Origin: Thelonectria olida
Lineage: Eukaryota > Ascomycota > Sordariomycetes > Hypocreales > Nectriaceae
Direction: 5' to 3'
Length of the DNA stretch: 64,000 nucleotides
Assembly: GCA_020736575.1 (NCBI GenBank)
Contig: JAGPYM010000012.1
Location: 868,001 to 932,000 of the forward strand
The notes under the pieces were generated by a model. That model searched no databases. It was given only the letters and a program-made list of their open reading frames with translations, and was not told the DNA's origin. Every line of letters starts with the position of its first letter. Position 1 is the first letter of the stretch. Positions 12,440 to 24,162 of the stretch are shown piece by piece. A program made the position numbers and the translations under genes.

Positions 12440-13546
12440 GGTGTCTGTTGGGGGTGTGTTGGTGATTATGTTGTGAAGGAGTCAAGTGTTGTCATGGGCG
12501 AGGAGAAGACGGCATTCGAATGGCACAGAAACCAGGAGCTGAAACCGAGGATGGGCTGTGAAAGTGAGACGTGTCCGCCGTTTGTGCCGTATTATGCGAG
12601 GGCTCAGGAGACGGCAGCGAGAAATGAGATGCGAGTAAATGAGGCGTAAGAGGCTGAGCCTAGTACCACAGCCCTCGCGTTCCAGGCCAAGTCGGTGTCG
12701 TTGTCAGACACACGGCCGAGTCAGCCAAGGAGAGAGAAGAGAAAAGATGAACAAAGAAAGCAGGGAAAACTGCGAGAAGGCAGCAGAGGGGAAACAATAA
12801 CGTCACTACGTACTTAAAAAGTTGGGTCTTCTCTTTTTAAAGAAGTGGTTCAAGGAAGGACACCAACTTATTCGCACTTGCCCAACCGCACTCTTGGGGC
12901 CCTCCGTTGCGCCTTCCAACGTTTTATTAGCTCCCCGGCCGGTTGACTCGGGACTCAATCGGCCAAAGGCAGGCGCAAGGTGCCTGATTGCGACCAAAAA
13001 CGATGGAGCCGCACCTGCAATTATGACGCGGGGCAATCCCTGCGTTGCACCCGCCCACGTGGGTCCATGTTACCGCGTATTCCGGTGCTCGAGATCCATT
13101 CGGCCTCGCCAACAATCAATCACCAGTGACCCTGACCCGTGCTCCATGGCAGAGTGATGCGACTGCAAATGAAACTCGAGACTGGTTGATGTATGTACTG
13201 ACTTGGCCACGTGAATCAACATCATCAGGCCGCCAAATTAGTTTCGCCCATCGCTTCAACTGTTCTCGGGGTCAGAATGGGTGACACAACCTCAAGAAGC
13301 AACTCTTCGGTTTCTGCCTCCTATTGCTATTCGTACGGGAGTTTCTAAGCCCGCCTTCCCTTCGGTATCCAACCATGTATCCGTCCAATATTGCATAAGA
13401 ACAATAGAGATATGCCTTTGGCTCACGTCAAAGCCCGCTCGCCTACCATGATTCATTTCGCTTCATTATTCCCATGTCCATTGTATGTCCCAAACGTACC
13501 ATATCCCAATTTATCTGACCAACATACAGTCGTCTCGAAATATCCC
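12440..13546. other. Intergenic: hydrolase promoter and TF 3' region
   Basis: About 1.1 kb separate the hydrolase start from the transcription factor stop codon, both genes on the minus strand. The part near 12440-12800 is the likely hydrolase promoter. No coding sequence or RNA gene is supported here. Confidence 0.55.
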
Positions 13547-16500
13547 TTAACCCAATCCCACTGCCCAAGCCGCATTTCCAAGCTGCCGGATCAGCCCACA
13601 AAGATTTTCGACGATCGCTGGTATCGTTTCTTCCCCCTTTGGAAAGTTGGCTCTCAGTACCTCCTGGGCCACTTCCATGCATTGGCGTGGATCCTCAATC
13701 GATGCCTCACTCATCCGATTCTGTATACTGGGACCTCGAATGAGCGTTCGTCCCTGTCCGAGATTGATGAATCTGTGGATTGCCGGACACTCTGGTCCAT
13801 CCATGTAGATAGGCTCCTCCTGTGACTGTCTCGAATCCCGCCGATTAGCTCGGGTTATGACGCCGTGTGTCCAGAGAGCAAGCGCCGCATGATGCACTGC
13901 AACCGCATAAAACGCCTTGAGATGCCCCTCGGGGAACATCTTGGCATATCGTAAAATCTGTCCGGCGTACCAGATGGCTGATCGAGAATCGGGGCTCTCT
14001 GCCCATTGTTGGAGGACCGGATAAATTCGTCGTGCCTGGTCTTCCCCTTCCTTTCCTGCAAAGAGCTGCAAATCGTCTAGTGACACGTGCAAGTTCATCA
14101 TCAGAAGATTGAGGATGACACGCTCTTGAGCAGACATTTCCGACCAGTCTGCTGTCGCTAGCTGAAATGCCTGCAAGTCTTGCACGAGACTTTGGTGACG
14201 AGAGCTAAGAAGGAGAGCAGCTCCTCCTGGTGAGTTCCGCGTGTAGGATCGTGAACGATGAGTCGCGCTCATAGACCTGTATTCCAAAATCAAGGCCCAG
14301 AAGGCATGCAGATACACCGACAGCGAGAGCTGTACATCCAGACGATGACGACTCGCCGAGAGAAGGCCAATGTCATGTAGAAGATCCCCTACCGAGGGTG
14401 CACGTTTGGTCTCGCTGACTTCTCGTTCCAAGTATAGGATTTTCCATTCCTCGGCTGTCTTTGCAAACCACAGATCTCTTGATGTAGGAAGAGGTAGCGT
14501 GAGCTCGGAGTATGATATCGCAGGATTGGTTAGAGTAGTCATCGATGTCTGAGCATCTCGATGATACGCGTGGAAGACCAGGCTACCAAATCTTAGCGCA
14601 TACTCTCACTCAGAAAATTGGTGATACTTACCGTTTCCATTGCTCGTGTTCTACCCATTTTTTCCACTTCTCTTGAAGTACTTCTCCTTCATCCGAAGCA
14701 TTGACGGGAATGACAGGGTAAGATGACCGCTGATATCTGCCACGATATCGCATCATCTATGGGGTGTTAGTATATACACGAATGGGCGCCGATAATTATC
14801 AACTGGGGATATTCACCGTGACCGGGATGACGAGATGACACTCGGCAATCTCCATCTTGTGCCGGTTACCACTCCAGAGAGCGATATCCTGTGTCAAGAT
14901 CAACGACTGCAAAAGGCCGAGATCTCGAATCGACCTATGATCTTCCTCGAACTAGGGTGCTAAGTCAGCAAAAAGCGCGGCGTCTACCGTGTTCTTCATC
15001 TGCACATACTTTGGTTGGTATCGTCAGACCTACGGACACAATTAGATCTGAAATCGATAGTAAGAAGGCATCAACTGTTACTCACGGTAAGACTCTTGAA
15101 GTGCGAGCCCAAATCGGCGCAACGTAGGGTACGGCGCAAGCACGGCGCCAGCAGCGGCAGCGGCCGCAATCCATTCATGCCACTGGCCATTGAGCTTGAA
15201 AGTCGGAAAGTGTATCCATCCTGTAACCTGACAAGCATGGAAATGGAGAAATATATGGATCATGGTGTCCATGAGCTCGCAAGATGGGAACGAGGACGCA
15301 ACTCGGTTGAATATCGTCTCCTGTCGACAAGCTTTCAACACGAGGCCAAGCACTCGATCCCGCAAAGACTGCTCCAGCTTCTCGTTGACAACCCTATCCA
15401 GCCATTTTCTTGCCTCTTGGGCCTGAAGAGTCACAGCCTTCCCGGAAGACACGGGGAGATTTTTAGCTTCTTCGTAGGTATTCTCTGGCCCTTTTGGCTG
15501 CCACCTCCAAGGGGAATCAGTCCAGACTTTAACTACACGTTCGCGCATTTGGGAAATGTCAATTGAGCTGTCGGTTTCGGGCGTTTCTTGTTGGATGGGC
15601 ATATTTATGCCATTGTCCGCGTTCCAAGTGTCCAAGGTGTTGAAGTCAAAGTCCGAGAGCTCCAAATTGGTATCATCGCAAAAGTCCAGAACAGCGAGCC
15701 CCTGGTTTTCGGTCATTCTATCTTGGTGCTCGAAATTCTGTTCGTAAAGAATGTCTCGCAAAAAGTCACCGAAAGGAAGACGATCCATGGAATTGGGATC
15801 CATCTTCAAGGCGTATATATCAGAAGTACCTAGGTATAAGTTAGCCAAGCAATCCCAATTGATCAATTTGACAAATTCGGCGTCATAAGAAAGGCAAAGG
15901 TGAATGCCAATGTTCTTCCAAAACTAACCTTGATCTATGACAGTGTCCGGAGTAGCCATCTGACCCGTGTCGGTCCTGTTTGATGGGGTCAGGTCCATGG
16001 GCGATGCCTGATCACCAAGTTGCTGAGCGCTTAAAGTCGCGGAACCGGGAAAATTACCGGGGACGCTGCCGGGGACGCTGCCAGGAACACCAGACGGCGC
16101 ATATATGGGGGGAGGACTAGGATTTCCGACACTTTCACCGGAAGAAGGCGTAGCAGAATGAGTTCCCGCGGAGAGGTTCAACAAGTGCATAGCCGCTGTC
16201 GAGTTAGGTTCAGACGAGACGCATGTCAAGCCGCGACGGACACAGCGTTGACATGGCTTGTCCTCCTGACACTTGACACGAGCAACAGCACAGGCTTTGC
16301 AGGCGTGGGCGACGCGACCAGCACTTGGGGAGATGTTGGTGCGCCTTCGTTTTTTTGTGGAATCGTTCTCGTGGTTCGCTTCGTGTCGCTTCTTGAGATC
16401 GGCGCGAGCAAAGGTTTTGCCGCATATTTGGCAGGCAAAGCGCCGGCCAAGGGTATGTGTCTGTACATGTCGCTGGAGGTGCTCGGGCCGGGAGTATCGG

Positions 16501-16826
16501 CGGCCACAATCGCCGCAAGCATAGAGGGAGGGACCAGCATGACCTCGATTTGGCGTCGATGCCGTGGATGTCGCTTGGGTTTGAGGAGAGGCGGACGAAG
16601 CCGAGGTTGGAGGAAGGGGACTGGAAGAATGGGCGAGAACAGCAACTGAGGCGGCGCCATGAGCTGAGGTAGGGACGATAATATTTGATCGCAAGCCGTT
16701 AGGAGTAGGGGCGGCGACGAAGCCTGGATGGTGAGGAGGTTGAGGAGGATATGGTTGATTCGCGAGGAGAGCCGGGTCCGACGGTCGCGGAGGATCAAGG
16801 ATATGGGAGAGCGATGAACCGGCCAT
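13547..16826 (-). CDS. C2H2 + Zn2Cys6 transcription factor
   Basis: A nuclear DNA-binding regulator. Six minus-strand exons are inferred: 16826-15929, 15829-15086, 15029-15010, 14951-14817, 14756-14632 and 14582-13547, giving 985 residues. Two C2H2 fingers lie at residues 104-124 and 132-152, followed at once by a basic KKRRR patch and a Zn2Cys6 cluster with Cys176, 179, 186, 192, 195 and 202. A Pro/Ser/Gly-rich linker holds a short VPGS repeat. The C-terminal two thirds, with an IHFPTF block and an RLVFHAYHRD block, match the fungal-specific transcription factor (Fungal_trans) architecture. The third exon is only 20 nt. Targets are unknown. Its position between the hydrolase and the MFS gene makes regulation of the local genes plausible, but that is inference. 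Confidence 0.92.
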
Positions 16827-19283
16827 ATTGGCTCAGTTTATGGCGTAGCGGACCCGCCAATTGCTAATGAGAAGCAGGACTGGCATGAGCACGCCGTGAC
16901 GCAAGCGAAGGTGAAGGCGACAGAGTGCAGGTCGTGGGATTGATGATCGATGAAGGGAGTGGAGGAAAAGGTCTGCGAGACGGGCGATTAGCTGAAGAGA
17001 CAGAGATGTTGCGCGACAGTCGGGCAGTAAGGTGGTAGTGGGTGGAGGGAGTTTGGAGTTAACTCTTAACTAGGACGTTGGTTTGAGGTGGGACTGGACG
17101 GTTTGTTTGACCTGGGGGGAAGGGGCCATGTGTCGAGGAAGCGACAGGCGAGGCAGAGTGATGTCAGGCGGGATGAGCAGGAGCAATAGGGCGACCAACG
17201 TACCTGCCAACTGCCAAGCTGCTAACTAGTAGGTACCTAATGAAAATCGCAATGAAGAACTTCTCACCGGCCGCTTGAGGCGGTGGTCGACGAGACTTCA
17301 ATGCTGTGTTTCGCCGACTGTGGCGTTGCGGGCCTGTCGACCCTTCTGCGTCACTCACTTTCAGACTCTGTGTGTTCTAGGGCGTTTTCCCCATGTCACC
17401 ACTTTACCTTGCCGAAACCTGACCTCGTGTGGGTCGTGGGGAGTCAATGGACCTCGAACTCGCTCCGGCGAAAGGAAGGATGGATTTGAGACGACAATCA
17501 ACCTTGAGATTTGACTTTGTTTGTCGTTCGGCAAGGAGCCGACGATTCGCAGGGTCACAATGGAGCTAACGTACGTTGTCGAAGACGACGCCGAACTGCG
17601 TTGGTCGAACAATCATTCTCGCCGACGGATACGCAAGCCAAGCACACGCAACGTTGATTGTCGTCGTCAGCATCTTAGTCCCCTTTTGTCAAGCTGCGGG
17701 TCGTCATCCTCGACAGCCTCTTGCATCCCTGTGTTGCCAAATCTCGAGTAGCCAATGGCCAATGGCTCAACTCCCCACAGAACCATGTTATTTGCCGGGT
17801 TCGGACGCCCTACGGACCCATCCATCGGCCTGTTCCCAATTCAAGAAGAGATCCAATCCTTCTTTTCAGGGACTCTGTTTGGGATGGATGCGTTCGCGTA
17901 ATTATTCCCGACCATGTTTTTCGCTTTGCACAAGGTGGCAAGGTGGCCCTCTTTTGACTTGGCAACTATTTCCACCGCGTCAAGAGGCACCGCAGCCGGC
18001 GAGACACTTTCTGCTAGCGGGAGATGATGGCTTCTCTCCTTACGTTACTTCATCAAAACCCTTGGCCGTCCAAATTCTGTGTCATACGGAGGCGTGGACG
18101 CGGAACCAATGGCCGCCACCATTCCACGCAGGCCTGGTTCGACCAGGGTCTGGATGTGATGACTGATGACGAGGACAGCGAGGAAGGGGTGCAAAATTGA
18201 TCAGTCTCTTCCTGGGGGCTGATGCATGGCTTGCAGAGGGATGAGGATCGTTCCTTTGCTTTTGGGGGCCAGATCCTTGAAGTCCAAACGGGAATCTTAG
18301 ATCAGTCAGATTCGTCAACGTGCAAGACTCACCACCCCTTTTCATCGAGGTTCACTTCTAGGTACCTGCGATTCAAACCGTCAATGCATCGTTCGGAAAA
18401 ATCCGACGGTCCAAACGTTGATACTGCTCTGTGGTTGTGTCCTCCTCTCGACCATCGAGATTGGCTTCTCTTTTGCATGGGGATCAGATTCATCGATTGC
18501 CATGCAGAACCAAACAGGGCTTTTTCTTTTTCCGTCCCCAGTGTCCACTGACTCCCTTTTCAGCCCAGGGGACATCCCTTTTCTCGCTAACGAGATTTGC
18601 CGGCGAGCGGGTGACTTGCTTGACGCCAAAACTGCATCACACACACTAACTTAGTCCCGAGCAACAAAGGGATCGCTCTCCACCAGGACCAACCCAAATG
18701 CCTTCTTGGCTGAGGCCGCAAGCTCTAGATTGTTTCCAGATTCCCATCTGTGACCTGTCAGCCGTCGATCGCAGCAAATACGTAACTCGATGCTCCCAGC
18801 GTTCTTCGTCCAACACCCTCCGCCAAAGCATGAAGCCGCGGAACTCGCGGCCTGAGACATGGCTGTCGTCACAAGCCATCATCCCTCTCAGCCCTTATCA
18901 TCACCTCCGTGCGGCCTCCTCCACACGTGAACCCCTGTTTGTCTCGGCGTGCCCCTCTCTGGCTCCGTCTCACTGCCGTAAAATGCCAAGTTCGAGGTTT
19001 TGAGGGCTGCAGGGGACGGCACCTCGAGGAGTCGAGTTTAATTAGTGCCACGCCTTATTAACTAAGCATAAGTTACTTTACTCGTCCTCTTCCCCAACTG
19101 TCAATCTTGAAAAGCAGTCATGGTTTAGGAATTCGACTCTCGTTCGCTACTCTTCCAGTCGCGTCTGCGACCTAGGACTCCTGCATCTTCCATGGGCCAC
19201 CATAGCAGCCCTCCGATCCTGAACGACGAGGAACCAAGGGAAGACTCGCGCGCGACGCCTCTGAGGGCACGTCGAACAGCAAC
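16827..19283. other. 2.4-kb divergent promoter interval (TF / MFS)
   Basis: The transcription factor (-) and the MFS gene (+) start on either side of this interval, so it carries both promoters. Several overlapping short frames on both strands lack domains or bias. No RNA gene was found. Confidence 0.55.
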
Positions 19284-21091
19284 ATGTCAATTCTCGAGAA
19301 TTCCATGGCTTCCGAGGTCGCCGGGCCTGTTGACCAAACAACCAGAAACCGAAAGCATACCTTGGGAAATGTGCGGCTTCGCGACAAAGACACAAATGCC
19401 CTCATCCTGATACCGACTCCTTCACGAGACCCCAACGATCCATTGAACTGGCCAGTCTCGCTCCCAGCTGATTCTACTGGTCCTCACTAACAGATCTTCT
19501 TTAGGCCACAATGGCGCAAATACTATACTGCCGGTCTTGTCTGTTTGGCAATGACCATGTCCAATTTTCTATCCGGCGGACCATCGATTGCTATCGTGTC
19601 TACAGCCCTTGACTTCTTTCCCGATGCAGCCGCAAATGGTACATTGGTCAGCTCAGCCATACCCAAAGTCGCCTATTTCTTTACCACGACGAGTTTGCTA
19701 ATGGGTGTGGGTTGTTTCTTCTGGGTTCCAATGACCAACAAGTTTGGACGACGACCCGTCTACCTTGCCAGCTACCTCCTTTATTTTGCCGTCGCCTTGT
19801 GGCTCATCTTTGACAAGTCCTACGCCGGCTTCTTGACAGGTCGTATCCTAATGGGCTTCGGAGCTGGCGCTGCCGAGACAATTGCTCCGATATCCATCGC
19901 GGATATCTTCTTTCTCCACGAGAGGGGAGCCATCATGTCTTTTTATAACTGCGCCCTCTCTGTCGGTGTTGCTTTAGGCATGGTCATCTCAGGCCTCATC
20001 ACGATTGACCACGGCTGGCGAACCATCTATCTCGTTTCTGCCGTCCTCGTCGGATTCGTCCTCGTTCTCATTTTCCTCACCTTTCCTGAAACGTCGTACC
20101 ATCGCCAACAAAAAGGCAGGGATGGCTCAATCATATCCATCACCTTGCAAGATGACAAGGATAGCACCTCAAGGTCGTGCAACGAGGAGCTGGGCCAGCT
20201 ATCAGCTATCCCTCAGAAAAAGACTATGAGGGAGACGCTGGCTGTTTGGAATGGGTGCTTGACGAGTGAAAGCCTATTGAAACTATTCATTCGTCCCTTT
20301 CTCTTGATCGCATTGCCTCCAGTGCTGTGGGCTGCTCTTGTCCAATCGGTGACGATTGGCTTCTTGGTGGCCGTGTCTTCCAACATTGGTGCAGCATTCG
20401 AAACAGCCTATGGATTTGAAGCATACCAATCTGGTCTTTGCTTTGTAGCTGCCATTATCGGGTCTCTACTGGGTATCCCGGCTGGTGGCCACCTCGGAGA
20501 CAAAGTCGCCGACTACCTCACAAAACGCAATGGAGGGATCAGAGAACCTGAGATGAGACTACCTGTGATCGTCTTGGCCATGATCACAACGCCGCTGGCT
20601 TTGGTTTTATATGGTGTTGGTATCCAGCATCAACTTCATTGGATTGTACCGACAATTGGGCTAGGCCTTTGTAAGTCTCCCGTAAAATTGGTCGTGACAA
20701 TGCACGTCTAACTTTTGCAGTGAATTTCTCAATCACCCAAGCCGCGAGTGTCAGCCTTGTCTATGTGATTGATTCGTATCGCCCCGTAGCTGGTGAAGTC
20801 AGCCTTGCCGTCCTAGGATTTAAATGTGAGTTGTCCCTTGCCTTTGTCTTTTGCTCTAGCTAATAACCGAGGATAGCCATGTTTGGATTCCTATTATCCT
20901 TCTACACTAATCCATGGATCAACGTATCTGGCTACCAGAATGCATTCGGAGCCATGGCTGGTATCGCAGCTGCAGTGTTGGTGTGTTGGATCCCGCTTTA
21001 CGTCTGGGGAAAGCATATCAGACATGTCACCTGGCATTGGCCACTAGTATCGTACGTGTACTGGGACGATGATCGAGAGGTTGGAGAGTAA
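19284..21091 (+). CDS. MFS transporter, DHA1-like drug:H+ antiporter
   Basis: A twelve-helix major facilitator, probably a plasma-membrane exporter. Proposed exons are 19284-19450, 19505-20670, 20721-20825 and 20877-21091, giving 550 residues. The cytosolic N-terminus ends in the fungal DHA1 hallmark DPLNWPQWRKYY. Motif A appears as NKFGRRPVYLAS, and GRILMGFGAGAAETIAPI lies in helix 4-5. The first intron is odd: keeping frame with the hallmark needs a GC..AG intron (19451-19504), whereas the nearby GT donor at 19455 paired with the same acceptor shifts frame. A 39-bp GT..AG alternative (19455-19493) keeps frame but leaves the CTAAC branch site only 3 nt from the acceptor. The gene runs toward the SDR gene. 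Substrate unknown. Confidence 0.9.
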
Positions 21092-21437
21092 GGCGCCCTG
21101 AGCCGGACGAAACTTTCGACCTCAATTGAGTTGATCACCCACGTTTACCCTCTGGCCTAATTTTGGCCTGATGAGCTGGTTTTTTTTGGCGTTCATCTAA
21201 GATGGTTTCTTTACTGGTTCATCTACTCCTATGAAGTGAGAATACTAGAATGCGTGGGAGTTTATTTGGCGCAACATCTCCAAGGACTCTAGATTTGCTA
21301 GAGTAGCCTATGTAGGCATGAGCACGAAAATGTTCAGGTAGACAAGTGGTTTCGCTCTGCTGCGAGCGCACTAGATTTCATAGGACTCAGTTGCTCTTCA
21401 CACCCCCTCCATACTGCTCGTCCAGCCAAGCCGCTGA
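21092..21437. other. Intergenic 3' region of MFS gene
   Basis: T-rich sequence follows the MFS stop and probably includes its 3' UTR. Nothing else is recognised before the coding-like relic that starts near 21438. Confidence 0.5.
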
Positions 21438-22081
21438 TTTACAAACCTGGGAATTCCCACACCTGAGGCCATCTCACTCCCCGACGCTCCCAACTTACCG
21501 CCTTTACCACTTCTGGCGTTTCTAGCACCTCGAGCACTCCTCCGAAACGATCTCGCTATCTGCCGTTCTATTGGCTATTGGCGATACAATGAAGACCCTG
21601 GGGACGCTGATGTTGTACTTGATGGCGTCCCAATATCAGTATCTCGACGGGTGCAAGGCACTCAATTACCTCGGTTTATATAGGAAGCTGGTGTCGGCGG
21701 CCAACGCGTCGCGCTTCAGGCAGCGGGTAGAAATAATAATGAAGTAGAGGCGAACATGGACCTGGACAAGGATACTGGGCAACAGCGCAAGCGAGCTGGA
21801 CACGCGCCTGGCAAGCGCCAGGGAATGAAGTATAACAAGGCGGTCGACCAGACTGGAGCTGAAGGCTTCACGAAGCGAAAGACAGATTTCAAGTAAAGAC
21901 ACAGTTCTCGACTGTCCAGTTCACGGGTTACTTGATCAGCGCCACATCATTGGACAACCAGCGGTATGTCCTCGGCGCGAATGGATTGTTCAGCGGGCAG
22001 AGGGTAGCGGTTATGGGAGTATTCGCATGCTGGGAATTTTACTACAACAAGATGCACACACACATAGCAAGCGTAGAATGA
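21438..22081 (+). pseudogene. Broken coding relic, function unknown
   Basis: The plus strand has an open frame from 21438 to a TAG at 21681-21683. The same frame stays open to a TAA at 21894-21896. A shift of frame then opens from 21896 to a TGA at 22079-22081. The 21684-21896 part is strikingly coding-like, with C/G-ending and AAG-rich codons and a Lys/Arg-rich product containing AGHAPGKRQGMKYNKAVD. The last part reads as a compact globular sequence containing QFTGYLISATSLDNQRYVLG. I see no good start and do not recognise the family. The premature stop could be removed by an intron ending at 21683 (ATATAG), so a real multi-exon gene cannot be excluded. A decayed gene is the simpler reading. 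Confidence 0.35.
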
Positions 22082-22186
22082 TTCCATGGAAGCCTGTCTT
22101 TATGCTAACATAGGTCTCTAATCAAAAGTCTACAATTATGTCCTCGTTCTATCGTAGAACCCAGCCATCTAAGCCATGTGTGTGGT

Positions 22187-23071
22187 TTAAAGTGCCATGC
22201 CGGCGTCTAGCACAGCGTTGATGCCTGTGACGCCTTTTGATTTCGCAAAGCAAAGCACTTGCTGGGCGACGTCGTCGACAGTGACGAGTCGGCCGAGTTT
22301 TGTCTTTTGTCGCATTTCTTCCTGTTTCTCTTCTGGGAAACTCAGGCCCCAATCCTATTGTTTGTTACTGTGAGCATATTTCTCGGCTGATGGGTTTTCG
22401 CAAGTATTGGGCTCGTACCGTGAGCATTAAACCTGGAGACACGCTGTTGACTCTGATTCGGGGGCTCGCAGCCAGAGCAAGGCCTTTGACGAGGTGGATT
22501 TGGGCGGCTTTAGTGACGGCGTATGCCTGATATTGTCAGCATGAGAGCTTCGTTTATGCTTGGCAGAAATAGGTGATACCAGTGAGCTCCCGCTGACTTT
22601 GACGCCAGCAAATGAAGCGGTAGTAATGAAGGCGCCCTCTGTCTTATCGAGGTGTTCCTTGGCGGCATGCATGAGAAACAGATGCGACTTGACATTCATA
22701 TTGAAGCAGCGGTCCCAGTCGCCCTCTTCAACGTTGTCGTCCAAGTTTGTAATGTCGCGGAGCTTCGTCCAGCCGCCGTTGGAGAAGACGACGTCCAGAC
22801 GGCCCATTTTGGCGACGACATGGTTCACCAGCGTCTTCAGTTCGTCGCGCACGGCCAGGTCGGCGCGGAAGGCGAGGAAGTTGTTGTCGTTCCGCGGTAA
22901 AGGGGAGAGGGAGTGCAGTTCTTGCACGAAGGCGTTTGCGCGGTCGACGTTGGAGTGGTAGTTGACGGCAACTCGCAGGCCGTCTTGGGCGAAGAGACGG
23001 GCTGTTGCGGCGCCGAGACCGGCGGTGCCTCCGGTGATGAGGGCGACGAGGGGGGCGGATGATGGAGCCAT
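22187..23071 (-). CDS. Short-chain dehydrogenase/reductase
   Basis: A classical NAD(P)-dependent SDR. Exons on the minus strand are 23071-22580, 22526-22419 and 22354-22187, giving 255 residues, the usual family length. The Rossmann glycine motif TGGTAGLG is at residues 13-20. The structural NNAG motif appears as SNGG. The catalytic triad is Ser153, Tyr166 and Lys170 (YAVTK); the Tyr codon follows the first splice junction closely. A conserved PRIRVNSVSPG block follows. The C-terminus GVTGINAVLDAG is typical for the cofactor side of the fold. An Asn after the second beta strand (VNYHSN) hints at NADP(H) but does not prove it. It is divergent from the monooxygenase-decarboxylase gene, sharing about 1.1 kb of promoter, which suggests coregulation. 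Confidence 0.94.
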
Positions 23072-24162
23072 TGGAGGAGAGGATTTATGGGATTAGCAAT
23101 AAACTGGGAGGTGTGTTTACTTCGCAATCAATGGTTTCTCTCAGTTCTACAAAGGGGAAAGAAACACTTAGAGGGAGGGATCATGGGGATGTTGGTCCTC
23201 CCCTTGGTTGTGTAGTCTCATGAGATCGGAAGCTCCGACAAGGGCGATAAGGATGGATGCGGGGGAGGAGGGGTAACTTAGATGATTAGCGACATGGTGG
23301 GCAATCTGTCTGCAGTCATCCACCCGTCTTTCTTCTCTTCTAGGACAAGGATTCTAACTGTTGGGGCAAGGAACAGCACCAGGTAAATCGGCATCTCCCC
23401 CACAAAGCCGAGATGGAGGGACACAGCCTCGAGTTGCTGAATCCACAGACGTACATCGCGCTTCCCGCTTCCGACGCGTGTTACTAGCGGGGGCCAAGTT
23501 GCCGATTATTGTGGGGTGAACTTGGCATCAATTCGTAGATCTGGAGAACGGATTCTGGGGTAATTGGTGAGCAGACGACTGAAGGACGAGGAGAGGAGCG
23601 GCATCTGGTTCTCAGTGTACGTGGTAACGGCTGTTCAACTTGCTCACGAAGACTCACTCCTCCTGTCAGATCCCTCGATAGTCTCGCTACAGCATGGAAG
23701 AACTTAATTACCCCATCCACTCGGGCCTTTATCTCTCTCGCCCCACTTGCCGGCGTGCGTCCGCTGCATCACCGGGACGTGGAGGAACCTTGGACTTCAC
23801 ATCCTCTGGCAATGGCCCAAGGAAATCTCCAACCTCCTGCAGCGCCTCCCTCAGCCCCTACCCTCCTCTCGGCTTCCGAATGCCCGCTCCTCCTCGGCTG
23901 TCATGGGAGCCTTGCTTGTGGTCTGAGACTGAGGGGCCTCTCCAACTTGCACTCGTACACCCAATCCCACATTCGTCTACCTACCTTCGGGCCGGAAGAC
24001 TGGCCGAAGCGCCTGGAGTAAATAAGAAAGCCCTACCCTTCAATTGACCTGTCCCCGATCATCTACACTTCTTCTCCATTCCCCTCACCTTTTCTTCGTC
24101 TCCCAGTCATCTAGCTTCACCATCGCCAGATACCCTCAGAAGGTGCAGGACTCCTCGACGCC
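23072..24162. promoter_or_regulatory. Bidirectional promoter, SDR / monooxygenase-ADC
   Basis: The SDR (-) and the fused monooxygenase (+) start at the two ends of this 1.1-kb interval. The stretch before 24162 is pyrimidine-rich, as is usual for fungal leaders. No specific binding site could be assigned with confidence. Confidence 0.55.

Noticed and set aside
17576..18166. 196-codon frame in the TF/MFS promoter interval
   Set aside because: Composition is unlike neighbouring genes, with no domain, no homology recognised and no clean start context.
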